A stretch of DNA of 64,000 nt from NCBI GenBank assembly GCA_949987565.1, contig OX465115.1, forward strand, positions 8,396,566 to 8,460,565. Direction: 5' to 3'. This document shows positions 1-13,100 of the stretch, piece by piece; position 1 is the first letter of the stretch; the number at the start of each line of letters is the position of its first letter. A model generated the notes under the pieces. The model was not told the origin of the DNA. It searched no databases and worked only from the letters and a program-made list of their open reading frames with translations. This stretch comes from Luidia sarsii (taxonomy: Eukaryota; Echinodermata; Asteroidea; Paxillosida; Luidiidae). A program made the translations under genes and the position numbers.

Positions 1-1037
1 TTGCTTTGTTCTAATCTGAAAAGAGTCTTTGTTTAAAATGTGGACAATAGTGGTGCCCGGATTCGGAGTGCCCCATCGCATAGTCAAACCAAAGGAGCTC
101 CGATTTCGGAGGACCCGGCGCAAAGTGGATAAGTGAGAGATTCCCTTCAAAATATTTTCAAATAATATATTCAGCTCCTTAAAATGAGAGATTCCCTAAT
201 ATTTTCCAATAATATCCCTCCATTGTACCAGTCTGTTTTCCTTAACACAGACAGATTAGTCAAACAAATCAATGAAAAACTGACTGGGAACTTTTGAACA
301 AATTGAACAAATTTATTTTAAAGAATGAAACCTTTTTTGTTTTGGCTGATGATGTGCACTTTGATAATGGGCCATATGAACTAACCAGTATTGTAAAGGC
401 TCCAACATACATGTAGGTGATTTGAGTGGGACCTGAAAAAGCTTAATGATATTTGTTTTGTGTTTCCGTAGTAATATTAGTAAATTTAGTCGAAAATTCT
501 TGTGAGCCTCGCAAGCAATACAGGAGGCAAATACAGAATTTGAAATGGAGTTTCCCCATGCCCTACTAATACCCTCCCCTCCCCAAGCCCTATTAATATC
601 CGTAGTTTGTGTGCAATATTCAGGACGAGAAAAAAATAATTATATGAACTTGAAAGCATCAAAGAGTCACTATTATACCGGGTACATGTGACTACTATTA
701 ATCATGCACAAACTCAATGTTACTTCTGCCAATCAAAATGGAGTCAATGCCGAGCGGTATCACTATTCTGCCATGGAATCGAATCAATTTCCAAAATGAT
801 GGAATTGACCAACACTTATTTGATTTAATGTAGGATTATATGTTTTTATTTTATGTACTTTATAATTATGTATCTCATCAATTTACAGAAAGCAAAGCCC
901 AACTTCCTGGAACTATGCAGTAACACAAACTGAATACCGGTATATTGCATTTGGAAAATATTAAGTAATACAAAAACCTTTGCAAACAGAAAACACTGAT
1001 CATGCTTTACTGTGATGTTTACTTTTATTGTCTTAAG
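1..1037 (+). other. USP48 intron, no gene seen
   Basis: Upstream intron of USP48. I searched it for the preceding exon (the DAQEFSKL-type segment) and found none. Bases 262-300 resemble the tail shared by the SINE family at 2.7, 14.25 and 15.55 kb. Confidence 0.6.
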
Positions 1038-1146
1038 GTGTAACAATTGTGATCATAGCTCTGAGCGTCCTTCAAAGTTCTATGAGCTAGATCTCAACAT
1101 CAAAGGCCTGAAGGAACTCAGCGAAAGCCTTGGAGAGTTCTTGCAA
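1038..1146 (+). CDS. USP48: USP48 exon: first zinc pair of catalytic domain
   Basis: Preceded by tcttaag and followed by gtatgt. After one phase base it reads [20 protein letters not shown], the USP fingers region with the first CxxC zinc pair. I could not find the preceding exon in bases 1-1037. Confidence 0.9.
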
Positions 1147-4100
1147 GTATGTCACTTTTCGTATTAGTTACCGGTATCATGTGTGAAAATGGCTAGTCAG
1201 ATTATAGTATTCTTTGATTATTATGTTCATACATAAACGTTATCTAAAAGTGGTAATGGTTGATATGACTGGAATACTGAATGAATATATGTAGATCTTC
1301 ATATGTCTATGGTTTGTTTCTAATAGGAGGAGCATTTGGATGGAGCTAACCGATACTTCTGTGATGTCTGTAAGTCCAAGCAGAATGCCTCTAGGCGTAT
1401 CCAATTACTTCAACTCCCACCAGTCCTGAATATCCAATTGTTACGATTCATATTTGACAGGTAAATATTTCAGGTTGATAAATGCTATTAACTGACTCCT
1501 TAGAATTGCATGATGTAGTTTTTGCAGTGCTTTCAAAGCTATCTTTGAATGAGAATAGCAACAACAAAAATTTGATTTGAACTGAGTCATGTGGTTTAAT
1601 GTGTATAGTGTTCTAGTATCTGAGCTATCACAGCCCATTGGTAGGAGCCAGCTTTCTTTTCTTTGAAAAGGGCATTAGTCAAAAGCATTGAACTTTTGAC
1701 TGCCATATTTCTTCAGGGACCACATGCCTGCTTTCATTAAGATGAGAAAAGTACAATCAGCCACATCAGCTATAGGATCACTACCTATTTACTTTTTGAG
1801 TTGTAGCTTGTCTAACCCCAACCATTGATGTTTTCACAATTATTCCATGTGCATATAAATTTCCAGTCTAATCTCATGAGAATGATGCATTTGGGTATTT
1901 GCGTGAAACAAAATTAAACGAAACAAAATAACCAACAACCTTTAAAATGCACCATGTAGAAAAATGTACTTTTAATAGTTTTCCTCAAACTTTTGGTTTG
2001 CTTCAGAAAGTCCCATCATTTCAAAAAAACTTTTTATGCCCCTTGCTCAAGGAAAGATTAATGTACCGTAAACATTTTATTTCACTTTGTCACGTTAAAA
2101 GTATCATGTAATCCTGTTTACTCAGACAAACTGGAACCAAGAAGAAATTGATGTCCTTCATCCAGTTCCCAGAGCTACTTGATATGACTCCATATCTCCC
2201 ACACAGTGGTATGGCATTTTTTTTTTACCATGAAAACAATCGGGGGCAAGTTTTGCTTGGAACACACAATGCTCTTGGATATGACTGCATACAGTGCTCC
2301 ATAGAGTGATGTCACATACATGTACATACACAAAGTACTTTTCCTGCACATGTGCCATCTATTGGTGTGCTGTGGTGGATTTTCATTTATATGAACATGT
2401 TCCATATATGCATGCATGTAGTACCAGTACTTGCACTGTTCATATATTAAACATTTATTTAATAAAAGAGTGATTCCAATAGGACTAATACAAAAATAAC
2501 TTGAACATTTGGCATAGAAAACTTTGACGGGACTTGAACTGCGGGGATGTGATCCCTGGAGATATACGACAGTTAATGTTTGAATTGCTTCTGACTGGCG
2601 CCCCCACCCCGGTAAAGACTAGTTGACTATTAGGAAAGGCCACCATCTAAGGGCTAGATAGCTCAGATGGAAGAGCACTGGTACATTAATCCAGAGGTCC
2701 CGGGTTCAAGTCCCGTTCCAGTCAAAGTTTTCTTTGCCAATTTTTCAACTTGTTCAAAACTTCCCAGTCAGTTTTTCTGTGGTTTGTTTGAGAGAAATAA
2801 GTTGATAAGTTTTTAAAGCCCCTACACAACATTGGTAAGATCGAAAAACAGAAATGTTCACAGATTTACATGAAACTTATACAGTTTGAAGATGGTTATA
2901 GTAGAAACCTCTCACTGAAATATTTCTGCCTAAAATGTTGTATTTTTGGAGAAATGAGTAAAAGAAATAGTTTACGTCTCACCGAGATTTTTTTTTATTT
3001 TTCGGAACAGTGCGGCGTTGAATGCTGCATTTTCGCGAAACAAATGAAGCGATTTTCTAGAGACTCGGTTGGCGGATTGAGCTGAAATTTTCACTGATGT
3101 GCTGTTTCATGCATATGTTCGCTCAGACGACGTATGGATGCTATTCTTTGACCTAGACCAGTGTTGTGTGGGGGCTTTAAGAGGGCTTTTAAGCAGATCT
3201 CTGAATTTGGTTCCTGGTTCACATTTATGCTATACTTCCAATGAAGTGGCACACCCACCCATTTGACTTATTTTCTCTACATTATCCTGAAAAGCATGCT
3301 GCCCCCTATTCCATTCCTTTCAGCTTTTAGCGGATTCATTTCACATCAGATATGATTCTTATTTTTTGTCAGATACAGAGACTGTCTATGAACTGACTGC
3401 TGTGTTGATCCACCGTGGGCCTACAGCCTATTCCGGTCATTATGTGGCTCATGTGCGGGAGGAAGGAACATGGCATAAATTCAATGATGAAGAAGTGGAG
3501 AGGATTGAGGGAAGGAACCTGAAGTTAGGTTCAGAAGACGACCTCCAAGGTATAGTCCATATAGTCATGCAATAAACCCATTTTCCCACAAAATCCACCT
3601 TTCACTATCTTAACCACTTTGCACTTATAAATTTGGAGCGGTGATATTGCTATGCTCCGGGCCTTCCAATTGCCTGATTAATAGCAACAATCGCACTTTT
3701 GTGGCACCTTCACTGTGGGTGATCAGGGGATAGCGCACTGCCTGCCACAGAAAACAACGTGTTGGCATGTCCCACAGCCCAATGTTTGCCAGACAGACAG
3801 CAGATATCCACCCACAGCCTTCATTACTAATTGTACGTGCCGTTTGGGGCTAACCACCTCAAAGATTTGTCCATCTGGGGCCAATTTCATAGAGCCTCTT
3901 AAGCGTCAAAATGTGTTTAAGCGCAAAAACTCATGAGCCACAGGATCCCCTTGCCTACCCAAACTTCACTTTTGTTTCATGCTATGTAAAGAAGAGTGGA
4001 AAACAAGTCAAAAGCAATGGACATCACATCGCAGTGCAGTTTGTAATCCTGCTTACACGAGGAAGACTTTTTCTGCTTAGCAGATTTTCACGCTTAAGCG

Positions 4101-7100
4101 GCTCTATGAAATTGGGCCCTGGTTTGGAGGCTAGTCTGTGGTCAAAAGGCATCAGTACACACTTCTCCGACACATTTCATATGTTATGTTCCAATGCACA
4201 ATACACAAGGGACCTTTTGTTGGGCTCATAATCTCTTGACAAAAGCCACACAGACTTCCCCATTGTGCCAGGTTTGACTCGCTGATACAGATAGTGTCTT
4301 ATTGATTGATTGTCTAGCAAGTTAGTGAATTAATGTTTGTCATTGTCACAAAAATAATCCTGGTGTCAATACAAAATGAATTTTTGCTAAGTGGTGCTTA
4401 ACATCGGGGAAAAGAACTTGCACATTGAGAGAGGGAACGTAAATGTTTTTTGTTCAAACTGACACATTTTAAAGGGAAATCTTAATTTTGAGGGTGTATT
4501 TGAAAAACAAAAATCTTTTAAATTGTAAAATATTAATGGAACTGAAAAGCTTAGAATGTCCTTTTGAGAAAGGTTTGGTTATTTCTTGATCAGGCCCTTG
4601 GTCTTTCTATGATTTGTAGGTTTACCTTGTCCACAAGCAGTTAACAACATTCATGTATAACTTGGTGTTTTCTTTGTGATAGAAAGTAGCGCAAAGCAGG
4701 GGAAAAGGCCAAAGTATGTCAAGGGTTGCCATGCTTCCAAAAATGCATACATGCTTGTCTATAAAAGAAGACAACCAGGTAATTATTGTAATTGGTTTTG
4801 TCTAGCAACCATCTGTTGTTGCTAGACAAAAAGGCATTTATTAGAAAAGTATTCATTTAATGAGTGCAATTCCCTTTTAAACTTATTAATTTAAATATTG
4901 CTAAAAAATCATCATACTTGGAATAAGTCATTCTAATCAGAAAGTCACAAATCTGCCCTCTATTGGGAGAAGAATTGCATCGTATCATCTGTATTTTATC
5001 TTACCAACTTTCATTGAGTCCTGTTTCATTCATGAATTATTTAAATGAAGAATCATTGTGTGCATTGCTAAGAATCCATGTAGAATTTGTATCTGTGTTT
5101 TTCAGATGTAGGTTTAGCAGCAGATAACACAGAGATACAGATTGCATCACTTCCACAGGAATCTTTGCCATGTTACCTTCTTGACCTAGTCACAGCAGAC
5201 AACAAACACTTTGAGGAATGGGTGGAAGACATGACCAGCATGAGGGATACAAGTATTGCTTGTGGCAAGGCTAAACACAAGGAGATTACAAAACTCTTCC
5301 TAATGTTATCCCCCAAACAAGGTAAAGACATTGTAGTCAAAGCAGTTGATATCCCAATAGATGAGTCTAACAGCATAGAAAATTGTGGAAATGTTTATGA
5401 CCCCAATTATGAATGTGAAAAATGGAATCAGTTGTAACATTGGACTGCAGCAGACATGTACTGATATGTACATGTATATGTACAGTACCAGTGAATGCAT
5501 GATGCCCATATCATGGATATCACTGGCCATTTCATTACCACGTCCGTTTTTTTCTATTTGAAGGTGGGGCTTATGAATGGCTGCACACGGATTGGTTGAA
5601 GCAATGGCTTAATGCAGATGGCAACACTAGTATATGCAAACCAATAGACAACCAGGACTTAGTTTGTTGTCATGGCAACCTTGACCCATATATGACACAT
5701 GGTGTAAAGCGAATTTGCCAGGAAGCAGTAAGTGGTTATTTATCAGTTTGAGATATTTAATTGTCTATTTTTTTTGCATATGTTTGAAGCATGCTTCAAG
5801 AATTTGGTAAGATTTTTTCAGCAGGCAATCAGGCAAAGCACTAGGCATACAGTGTTTAATTATACGTCAAATAGGGCAAACCCTTCTCCTCCATCATGAT
5901 TGTATTACATTGTACAGTATGTCTATGATGCAATACAGCAACATTTTACTGCATAGGTTATGCAACATCTTGCTACGTAAGTTACGCAACATCTTGCTAC
6001 CTTTGCTACTTGCTACTTGTGGCGCAAGACTTACACAACATTTGTAAGGTGCGTAACTTTTATAACTTGTCTTGAAATTGGCTGCTGCTCTAGAAAGGAG
6101 TTGTGGGTTTGAATCCCGCCCAAGCTGCCTGTATTTTTTTCAGTAGGCGATCAGGGAAAGCACTGAGCAGTGTTTAATTACACATCAAGTAGGCCAAACC
6201 CTTTTTGAAATACATTCTCCTTGACACAAAGTCATGTTATATCTTGAATTGTGTAAGTTGTTACATATTTGCAGCTGATGCATGTGCCATTGCATATTTT
6301 GGATTTTTCCTGTTTTGTATTTGTCTATAATTCGGTTTTTGGGCGCTTGTCAACCGAAAACACACTTTGGGATAGGGGGAGGGAGAGTGCCCGTGTTAAC
6401 AAAGGCAATGTTGCGCATGCAGCACACGCTTGCCCCAGGAACGCTGGATAGTTGGAAAGCTGTCCAACAACGGGGTCGGTCGAGCATGCAGTCAAGCGAA
6501 GGGCACATTAGTACATGTGTTTGTTCTTTTGGCCGTGCACCTCTGCTTGGTGTGCATTGTGTAAAAACTCTCCTCGAAAGTTAGCAGAATCAAGAACCTT
6601 GAAATTCGTTGCAGTGCTGAATCCTGAGCATGGGTAATAGAGGGAGGAAGCGGAAAGCGCAGGAGCCCCTGCTCAATGGACAAATCGAGTGGTACGTAGT
6701 CGAACGTGATCTGAGTCGTGAGCTGTCCAGATGGTTCGTGTCCCACGATTCCCACTTGACCAAGGCCTAGTGAGAGAGCCCCCATGCTCATCTGGACTTC
6801 ATCCTTGGCAGGTCCAAGCCAAAATCCATGAATCCCCATGTCCCTGATCCCCTGCACCTGTAAGGACTAGCAACGCAGCGGTGACAGGATGCGGTGACGA
6901 ACGGCTATGCAGGCAGCACATCATCACACCAAGCACCATCTATGGGACTGGGACAGACTAGTCGAGGAGCAGTGAGCAACCCAACAACCCAACCAGACCA
7001 GAGTCTTGGCAATACCCAGGCATCTACCCAGCGCTTCGATAAAATCGAGGGCACAGGAGGGAACGTCCAGCCCACTTCAGTTTGGAGCTGACTTCGGGCT

Positions 7101-10100
7101 CCCTACGGCGGTCTGCACCCTTCGGAGTGCCAGTGCTCCCATGGTCAACGCTTCGTTTGCTGGTCACCCAGTCATGTCAACTCAAGCCGGCCACCTCGTG
7201 AATATACCTCTTGGTGATCACATACTGTTACTTCGGGATTGCGGGAAACCCGGTAGTCGATTGCAACGATATCGTTCATCCCTGTTACCTAGCTAGCGGC
7301 GCATGAACAGCAAATAAAGGCAAAGTACATGTATCCTCTACTGCCCAGTAAAATGCGGGCTATGCAACCGGCTTGCGGTTTTGGACATTTTTGCGTATGC
7401 TGCCTCGCTCGAAGGCCAAAATAGGCTTTCTCCTCTGCTGTCCTTATTAAGAGTAATACCCTGCTTAGGCAGCGGCAGAGAGGTTATGCAACGGCTTCAC
7501 AAATGGCTTGTCTCAGGTGTAGCGGGCCGCGTAACTGACGGGATGCACTGCCCTTGATTGAGAAACTAGAAAAGGAGGTCCCTTTTATTAGGATGCATGG
7601 CCGGCCCATTTACCACCCTTCAAATTGCATATCCCCTATAGGTCTTGTCCCCAAAGCAGAGCTGGGCTTCTTTAGATTAATCCATCAGTTGTCATACCCA
7701 GAGGAGGGTTCAGTCAATGACGGTATTGATAAGACACTGCTCAGTTCGCTTACTGCTTTCAATGAATCGTTAAATTTGGTTAGGAGGGCAGGAAAGGGCT
7801 CCTTCCTTGCTAAGGCGAATATCAAATCGGCATTCCGCCTCTTACCGATTCACCCTAACGGCTTTTGTCTTTGGGAATTAAGGTCCAGGACAAGATATAT
7901 GTGGATAAGGCCCTCCCATGGGAGATTTCTTTGCAACGGCTCAATTGAATATTTCTCTTCTTTTTTTTAGAACTGGTTTGGCCTCAGAGGTATATCTCAT
8001 TACGGCGATGATTTTCCTTTTGTAAGAGGGTCAAATGCCCCTTATCATGCAAAGCAGTGCTTGAGTCTTTTATATGACATTTGGAAGTCTGCGGGTACCG
8101 CTCGCTGAGGATAAGACAGTTGAACCTACTTCCCAGCTTGTTGAGGTTTTTTCGGGGGGGGGGGGGGGGAGAAAATTGACTTGGAGGCATTATACGTGGC
8201 CGTTCCTGATGATAAACTTTTTGAAGGTACGCAGTAAGTTAACAACTGCATTGGTCTAAAAAAGAAAGAAAATGAAATAAATAAATAAACAAACAAACAA
8301 AAAACTGACCATTTCGCTCACTTCAGTCCTTGTTGACCAATATTGGGTGCTAGACTCTGATGTGCAGTTCTTTACAGACGCTAGTGGGGGACTGGTTTCG
8401 GGGTTCTACAATGGGCAGTGGCTCACAGCCCCGTGGCCACCTTTGTTCCATACCATCCAAACATTCCATCACTTGGCTAGATTTTTCTCTCTCTTTTTTT
8501 CCACTCCTGTTAGGCAGATCAGGGAGAGGATAAAGGAGGGACCACATGCCACGCGTAACCTGCTGCCCGACACTACCATAATTTGGTCTGACATTCTCCC
8601 CTTTTAAAAATTTTATTTTAGGGAGCTAAAACGAATTGCAGGCAATGGATTTGCTCAACGAATCTGTGCCCAGTTGGGCAATGCACAGAATTGTTCATAC
8701 TCTCAATATAACAGCTTCTCTGCAAGCATTGTACCATTTCACTTGTCCGCACTCGGTAATGGGATATTTGCAGCAACTTGTCCTTGGCTTTGGAATATTT
8801 GCTGTCAACACGCATTCCTTCCTATATCCATCCTGTACCGGTAATCGTATTTGCCTGCGTTATGTAGTATAGCAAAAAATGTTGTTTATACAGCAAGAAG
8901 TGGGAACACCTATTCTTGCCTGACTCGGATTTCGTCAGGGCACGCATGGATGCCGCCTAATACAGAGGCGGGAGATTTAAATATGTAACGTACATTGCCA
9001 GCGAAGGTTGCGGCGTCGAATGGGCATTCTAGCCTTGCATACATCAGCAGCAACACATTTTTTTCATAGTTACATGTTGCTTAGTTTCATAGATGACATA
9101 ACCATAATGTTTTTTCAGATTCTTTTGCTTATTAAGTTTTATCTCTGGTTTTTTAACCCTGGGTTATTAGCGTATGTTCATACAGTATACTTGTAATATG
9201 CTTTATAACGCTGACCATGAACACATTCATTGTATGAAAAACAGTTCGTTTTGAATACAACTGGCTCCGACGTGTTGGCAGCTGGGCAGTCTTTTCCCAA
9301 AAGTGTAAAACTATTTAGTTATTTTTGAAGGTGTTCATTTAGGTTGAGAATGATGAAAGGATGAACGAACTAATTTTTCTGGTCTCGGGTTTGGTAAAAT
9401 GTGGGGTGGGGGTGGCAATCTCCAGAGTTGGGAAATTGTTAGGCGGTTTGTACCCCTGAGCACATGGGGCCCGGCCTGCCCCGGCCTTTGCATTTCCCTG
9501 CTTGGGCGCCCCTTGCCTTGTAGCCTGAGGGGTGGGGTGGGTTGCAGAACAAATTGTGGCAAGACATGCACTCGCCTAATTTGAGTGGTGCTAGTCTCTG
9601 TAAGGCACATGTTAAACACATGCAAGTGACATGTACAGTACATCAGAATTTATGGTGTTTAAGTTTGGCAAAGGTAGCCTGCTGCTGGTTGCAGGCATTG
9701 GGTTGTTTTGAGACCTTTCATTGTGTTGACCAGTCAATCAAAGGCTGGTTAGACCTGTTTTATTATGGAATTGGACGTTTAGCAGTGTATACATTTTTGC
9801 ACTCAATAAAACCCAGCGGAGGTAGTTGTGTCCAAGTGGCAATCACGTGTCCGTGTGTCTCTCCGTTCCTCCGGGCCCAATTAGGTTTTTGGGCGCTTGT
9901 TGACCGAAAACCCACTTTGGGATCGGGGGAGGAAGAGTGCCTGTTAACAAAGGCGATGTTGCGCATGCAGCACGCGCTTGCCCCAGGAACATTAGATAGT
10001 CGGAAAGCTGTCCAACAATGGGGTCGGTCAAGCATGCAGTCAAGTGAAGGGCACATTAGTATGTGTTTGTTCTTTTGGCCACGCATCTCCACTGGGTGTG

Positions 10101-13100
10101 CATCGTGTAAAAACTCCCACCCTCCTCGTGCACTGGGCTTGGCTGACGCTCACGGCTGACGCTTGGTTATTTCCTGTTTCACAAACCTGCACGGGACCGT
10201 CCTTTTACTGTATCCTCCAATAACCGGTTTTCGACGATATAAGGACTTTTCTTCAAACTGAACAATGTGGACGAAAGTATCACACTAAAAGAGGTCCCAG
10301 TCACTTTGTCCACACCACAGACTATTAGAATAATCATAGAGAAGGTTGATCAAGCCTGTCACTTCCATAAGATTACCCGGTTTTGTTGACGTCCGCGGCG
10401 CACCGAGCAGTAAGCATCGTCACCTATTTTCGTCAGTGGTGTTTAGTAAGGTGTCCCAGTGCAGCCAAACGCAAAATAAATTCTTAAAATAACTCAAAAT
10501 GCTGTGTGGCACTGTGAAATTCTTCCCTGTATGTTCTTTTGTGTTCATCTTTGTTTTTGTTTTTCCACACTGCTTCTAACACTTTCCTCAAATCATTCAT
10601 AATTTATGCTTAAAACGTATTGGTCTTGTTGATGTCTTCTTTTGTGACGTTTAAAAAACTCCACAATCCTTTTTCTCACTGCTTCTTCAGTTATGACCTT
10701 CCCAATGTCACTCCAGAGACACATTTCCTCCTTCTTGGTACTTTCTCTAGCTGCCCTTTTATTTTTTTCATTTTTTATAAAAGCCTATTGGGCCATGTTA
10801 CTTTTTGTCTTTAAATAATAATATTATTATTATTTTTTTTTTTATTATATAAGCGAGACGCCCTATATGAGCCTCCATAGTTTTTACCCAGAACGGACTG
10901 CCTCAAGTTGCGTGATAATGTTTTTGTCTACGGATGTTAGGGTTTGTTATGGTACACTCAGATTTATTTTAGGACCAACAATAGAGAAAACTGGAGCTTC
11001 GAAGCAACTGTCAATTTTGTACCTAGGAAAATAGACCCCAAAAGAGCAACTTTTGGAATCACATGAGTTTGGCATACTGGAAAAGCCTTAACTTTGCACA
11101 TTTTCGGTGACGGACAAGAGCAGGAAACAGTCTGTAAGATACGAAGTCTAACATTGTTTTACGGAGTTGTTTTCATCGTGCGATGTGAGTTAGAAGGCTA
11201 AGCATCGAAAACGTGTAGCGTCGAAAACGGGGGTTCCCACGATACACATGTACCGGTCTGTCGAGGCTCAGTTGGGGGTGGGGCTCGTCCGCTTCGGTGG
11301 AGGTGGATGTGTGCATTGGGGGAATAGCTGGGCTAGAGTTGCTCAGTTGGGGTTGGGGCTAGTCCGATTCGGCGGACGTGGATGTGGGCATTGGGGGAAT
11401 AGCTGGGCTAGAGTTGCTCAGTTTGGGGTGGGGCTAGTCCGCTTCGGCGGACGTGGATGTAAGCATTGGGGGAATAGCTGAGTTAGAGTTGCTCAGTTGG
11501 GGTTGTCGCTGGTTCCTAACCGGCGGGTGCCGTCTGCAGTGCAGATCAGGCGTTGGTGGAGTGAGGAGAGTTCCGTCAGGGGGAAATGGCCTCAGACAGG
11601 GTTGTTCTCTCCGTTCCTCTGAGCCCAAGTAATTTATTTGATTGATGATAGCATTGTTATACCATGAATTTTGAATCCACATATGATTAAGACCTGACTG
11701 CAATAGAGCATAATGGTAGAATGGTGTTACTTCTAGTGAACACAATTCTGCATGTAAAAATGCAGTGAGACACTAGGGCCATTCCCACTACAAAAATAAT
11801 CGCGATTCAAAAACGGTGGTTTTTTTTTGTCGTGTCCACACAGGCAAAACAATCGCGTGGCAAAAAATTGTGTGCCGATTGCGGTTAGCAGTTTTGGTCA
11901 AATGGTGGGTGTGTCCTTGAGGGTGGCCCACGCACAGCACTTCCTGTTAATCACTGTGTGAGAGGTGCATTGTGGGATTAAAAAAAACCGGTGCAATTCA
12001 GTGGAGCGTTCCCACACAGATCGCGATTATTTGAAAAAGTCTAACTCTTAGTGGAGTCCGAATCTCGATTCTAATAATGGCGTTTATTGTGTCCACACAC
12101 GCAAACAAAAGTGGAGTTTGAATCGTGATTCAAATCATGATCCAAATGATCACGTTTATTCGGTGTAGTGGAAATGGCCCTAGTATGCAGACCAATCATT
12201 ATTGGTAGTGGATTTTCCTTACATTTTGGATGTTGTATGAATATTTCAGGCAGAAGTCTTCTATTTGAAGTATGGTGGTGGACCAAGATTAACTGCCAAT
12301 AATCTATGTCTGCAATGTGTGCAAGAAAGATGCTACCTGATGAGACTCAAGTCAAACTTGAATGAAGATTGTAAATTTATTAGCAATGCCACAAAGAATA
12401 AACTTCAGCCAGGGTGAGTCTGCCTTAAAAAATGCTTGAAATACAATAACTTAATAGATGAACAACATAAAAATTGACAACACATCAAACCAATTGTATG
12501 ATAATGAAACTAGAGTTACTAACAGATAATGCATTTCAAAATATGGATTGGCTGTCATTCGTGATATCTCCTTATTTATTTCCCTTAAATCTGTTTTCCA
12601 AATCTGCAATTACTCACAATCCTTTATTGTGTTGTGTATCTTAATGAATAGCTTGGCTGGGTATTGGGTTGCCAAGGCATCACTTAGGAACTGGAGGAGA
12701 ATGGTATTGAAACAAGATCACTGTGGAATGAGATTACAATGTTACCATTCTAAAGAGGATTTTCAAGGTAATACACACTGAAGGCTTTTGTCTAATCTTA
12801 GCAAACCTTTTCAATCTTGCATTGTCTTGCTGTTTTCTGATAGCATTAGTGTGGAATCAAAATTACATTCAGGAAAGTGGCAAAGATCATCAGTTCTAGT
12901 CAAGTTTGAAAGTATGCACAGTTTTTGAACAGGGAATATCATGTGATATATGTATATTACATGATGTTTGCAAGGAGAATATAATTCAGTGCGGGTTTGC
13001 CCTGCGCTATGTAATAAGCACTGAGTGCTCAATGCTTTGCCTGATGAAAAAGATTGAGGCAGCTCGGGCAAGATTCGAACCCGCAACTGCTGCTTTCTAG

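Larger units (their letters stand above)
6334..11631 (+). mobile_element. Ngaro/DIRS-like tyrosine-recombinase-type retroelement, decayed
   Basis: Direct repeats of about 250 bp (A1 6334-6580, A2 9884-10125; both start ggtttttgggcgcttgt) flank an RT-RNase H region. Base 9883, directly before A2, ends a block tctctccgttcct-c-c-gggcccaatta (9858-9883). A near copy of it ends at 11631, just beyond later insertions. A1-body-B1-A2-B2 is the split-direct-repeat plan of Ngaro elements. The B repeat is short (about 25 bp), so the call is tentative; ordinary LTRs are the alternative. A 1-kb transposon (10211-11244) and a 75-bp tandem repeat lie between A2 and B2. No tyrosine recombinase frame was recognised. 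Confidence 0.5.

Noticed and set aside
2652..2723. Genuine tRNA gene
   Set aside because: The acceptor stem has mismatches, the anticodon loop is not regular, and the sequence runs into a tail shared with other dispersed copies, so it is a SINE head.
6492..6857. 121-codon minus-strand frame within the Ngaro-like element
   Set aside because: No recognisable domain, opposite to the RT, and partly inside the direct repeat.
11248..11481. Gly/Arg/Trp-rich repeat protein
   Set aside because: The 75-bp repeat length is a multiple of three, so the open frame is expected; no splice or promoter support.
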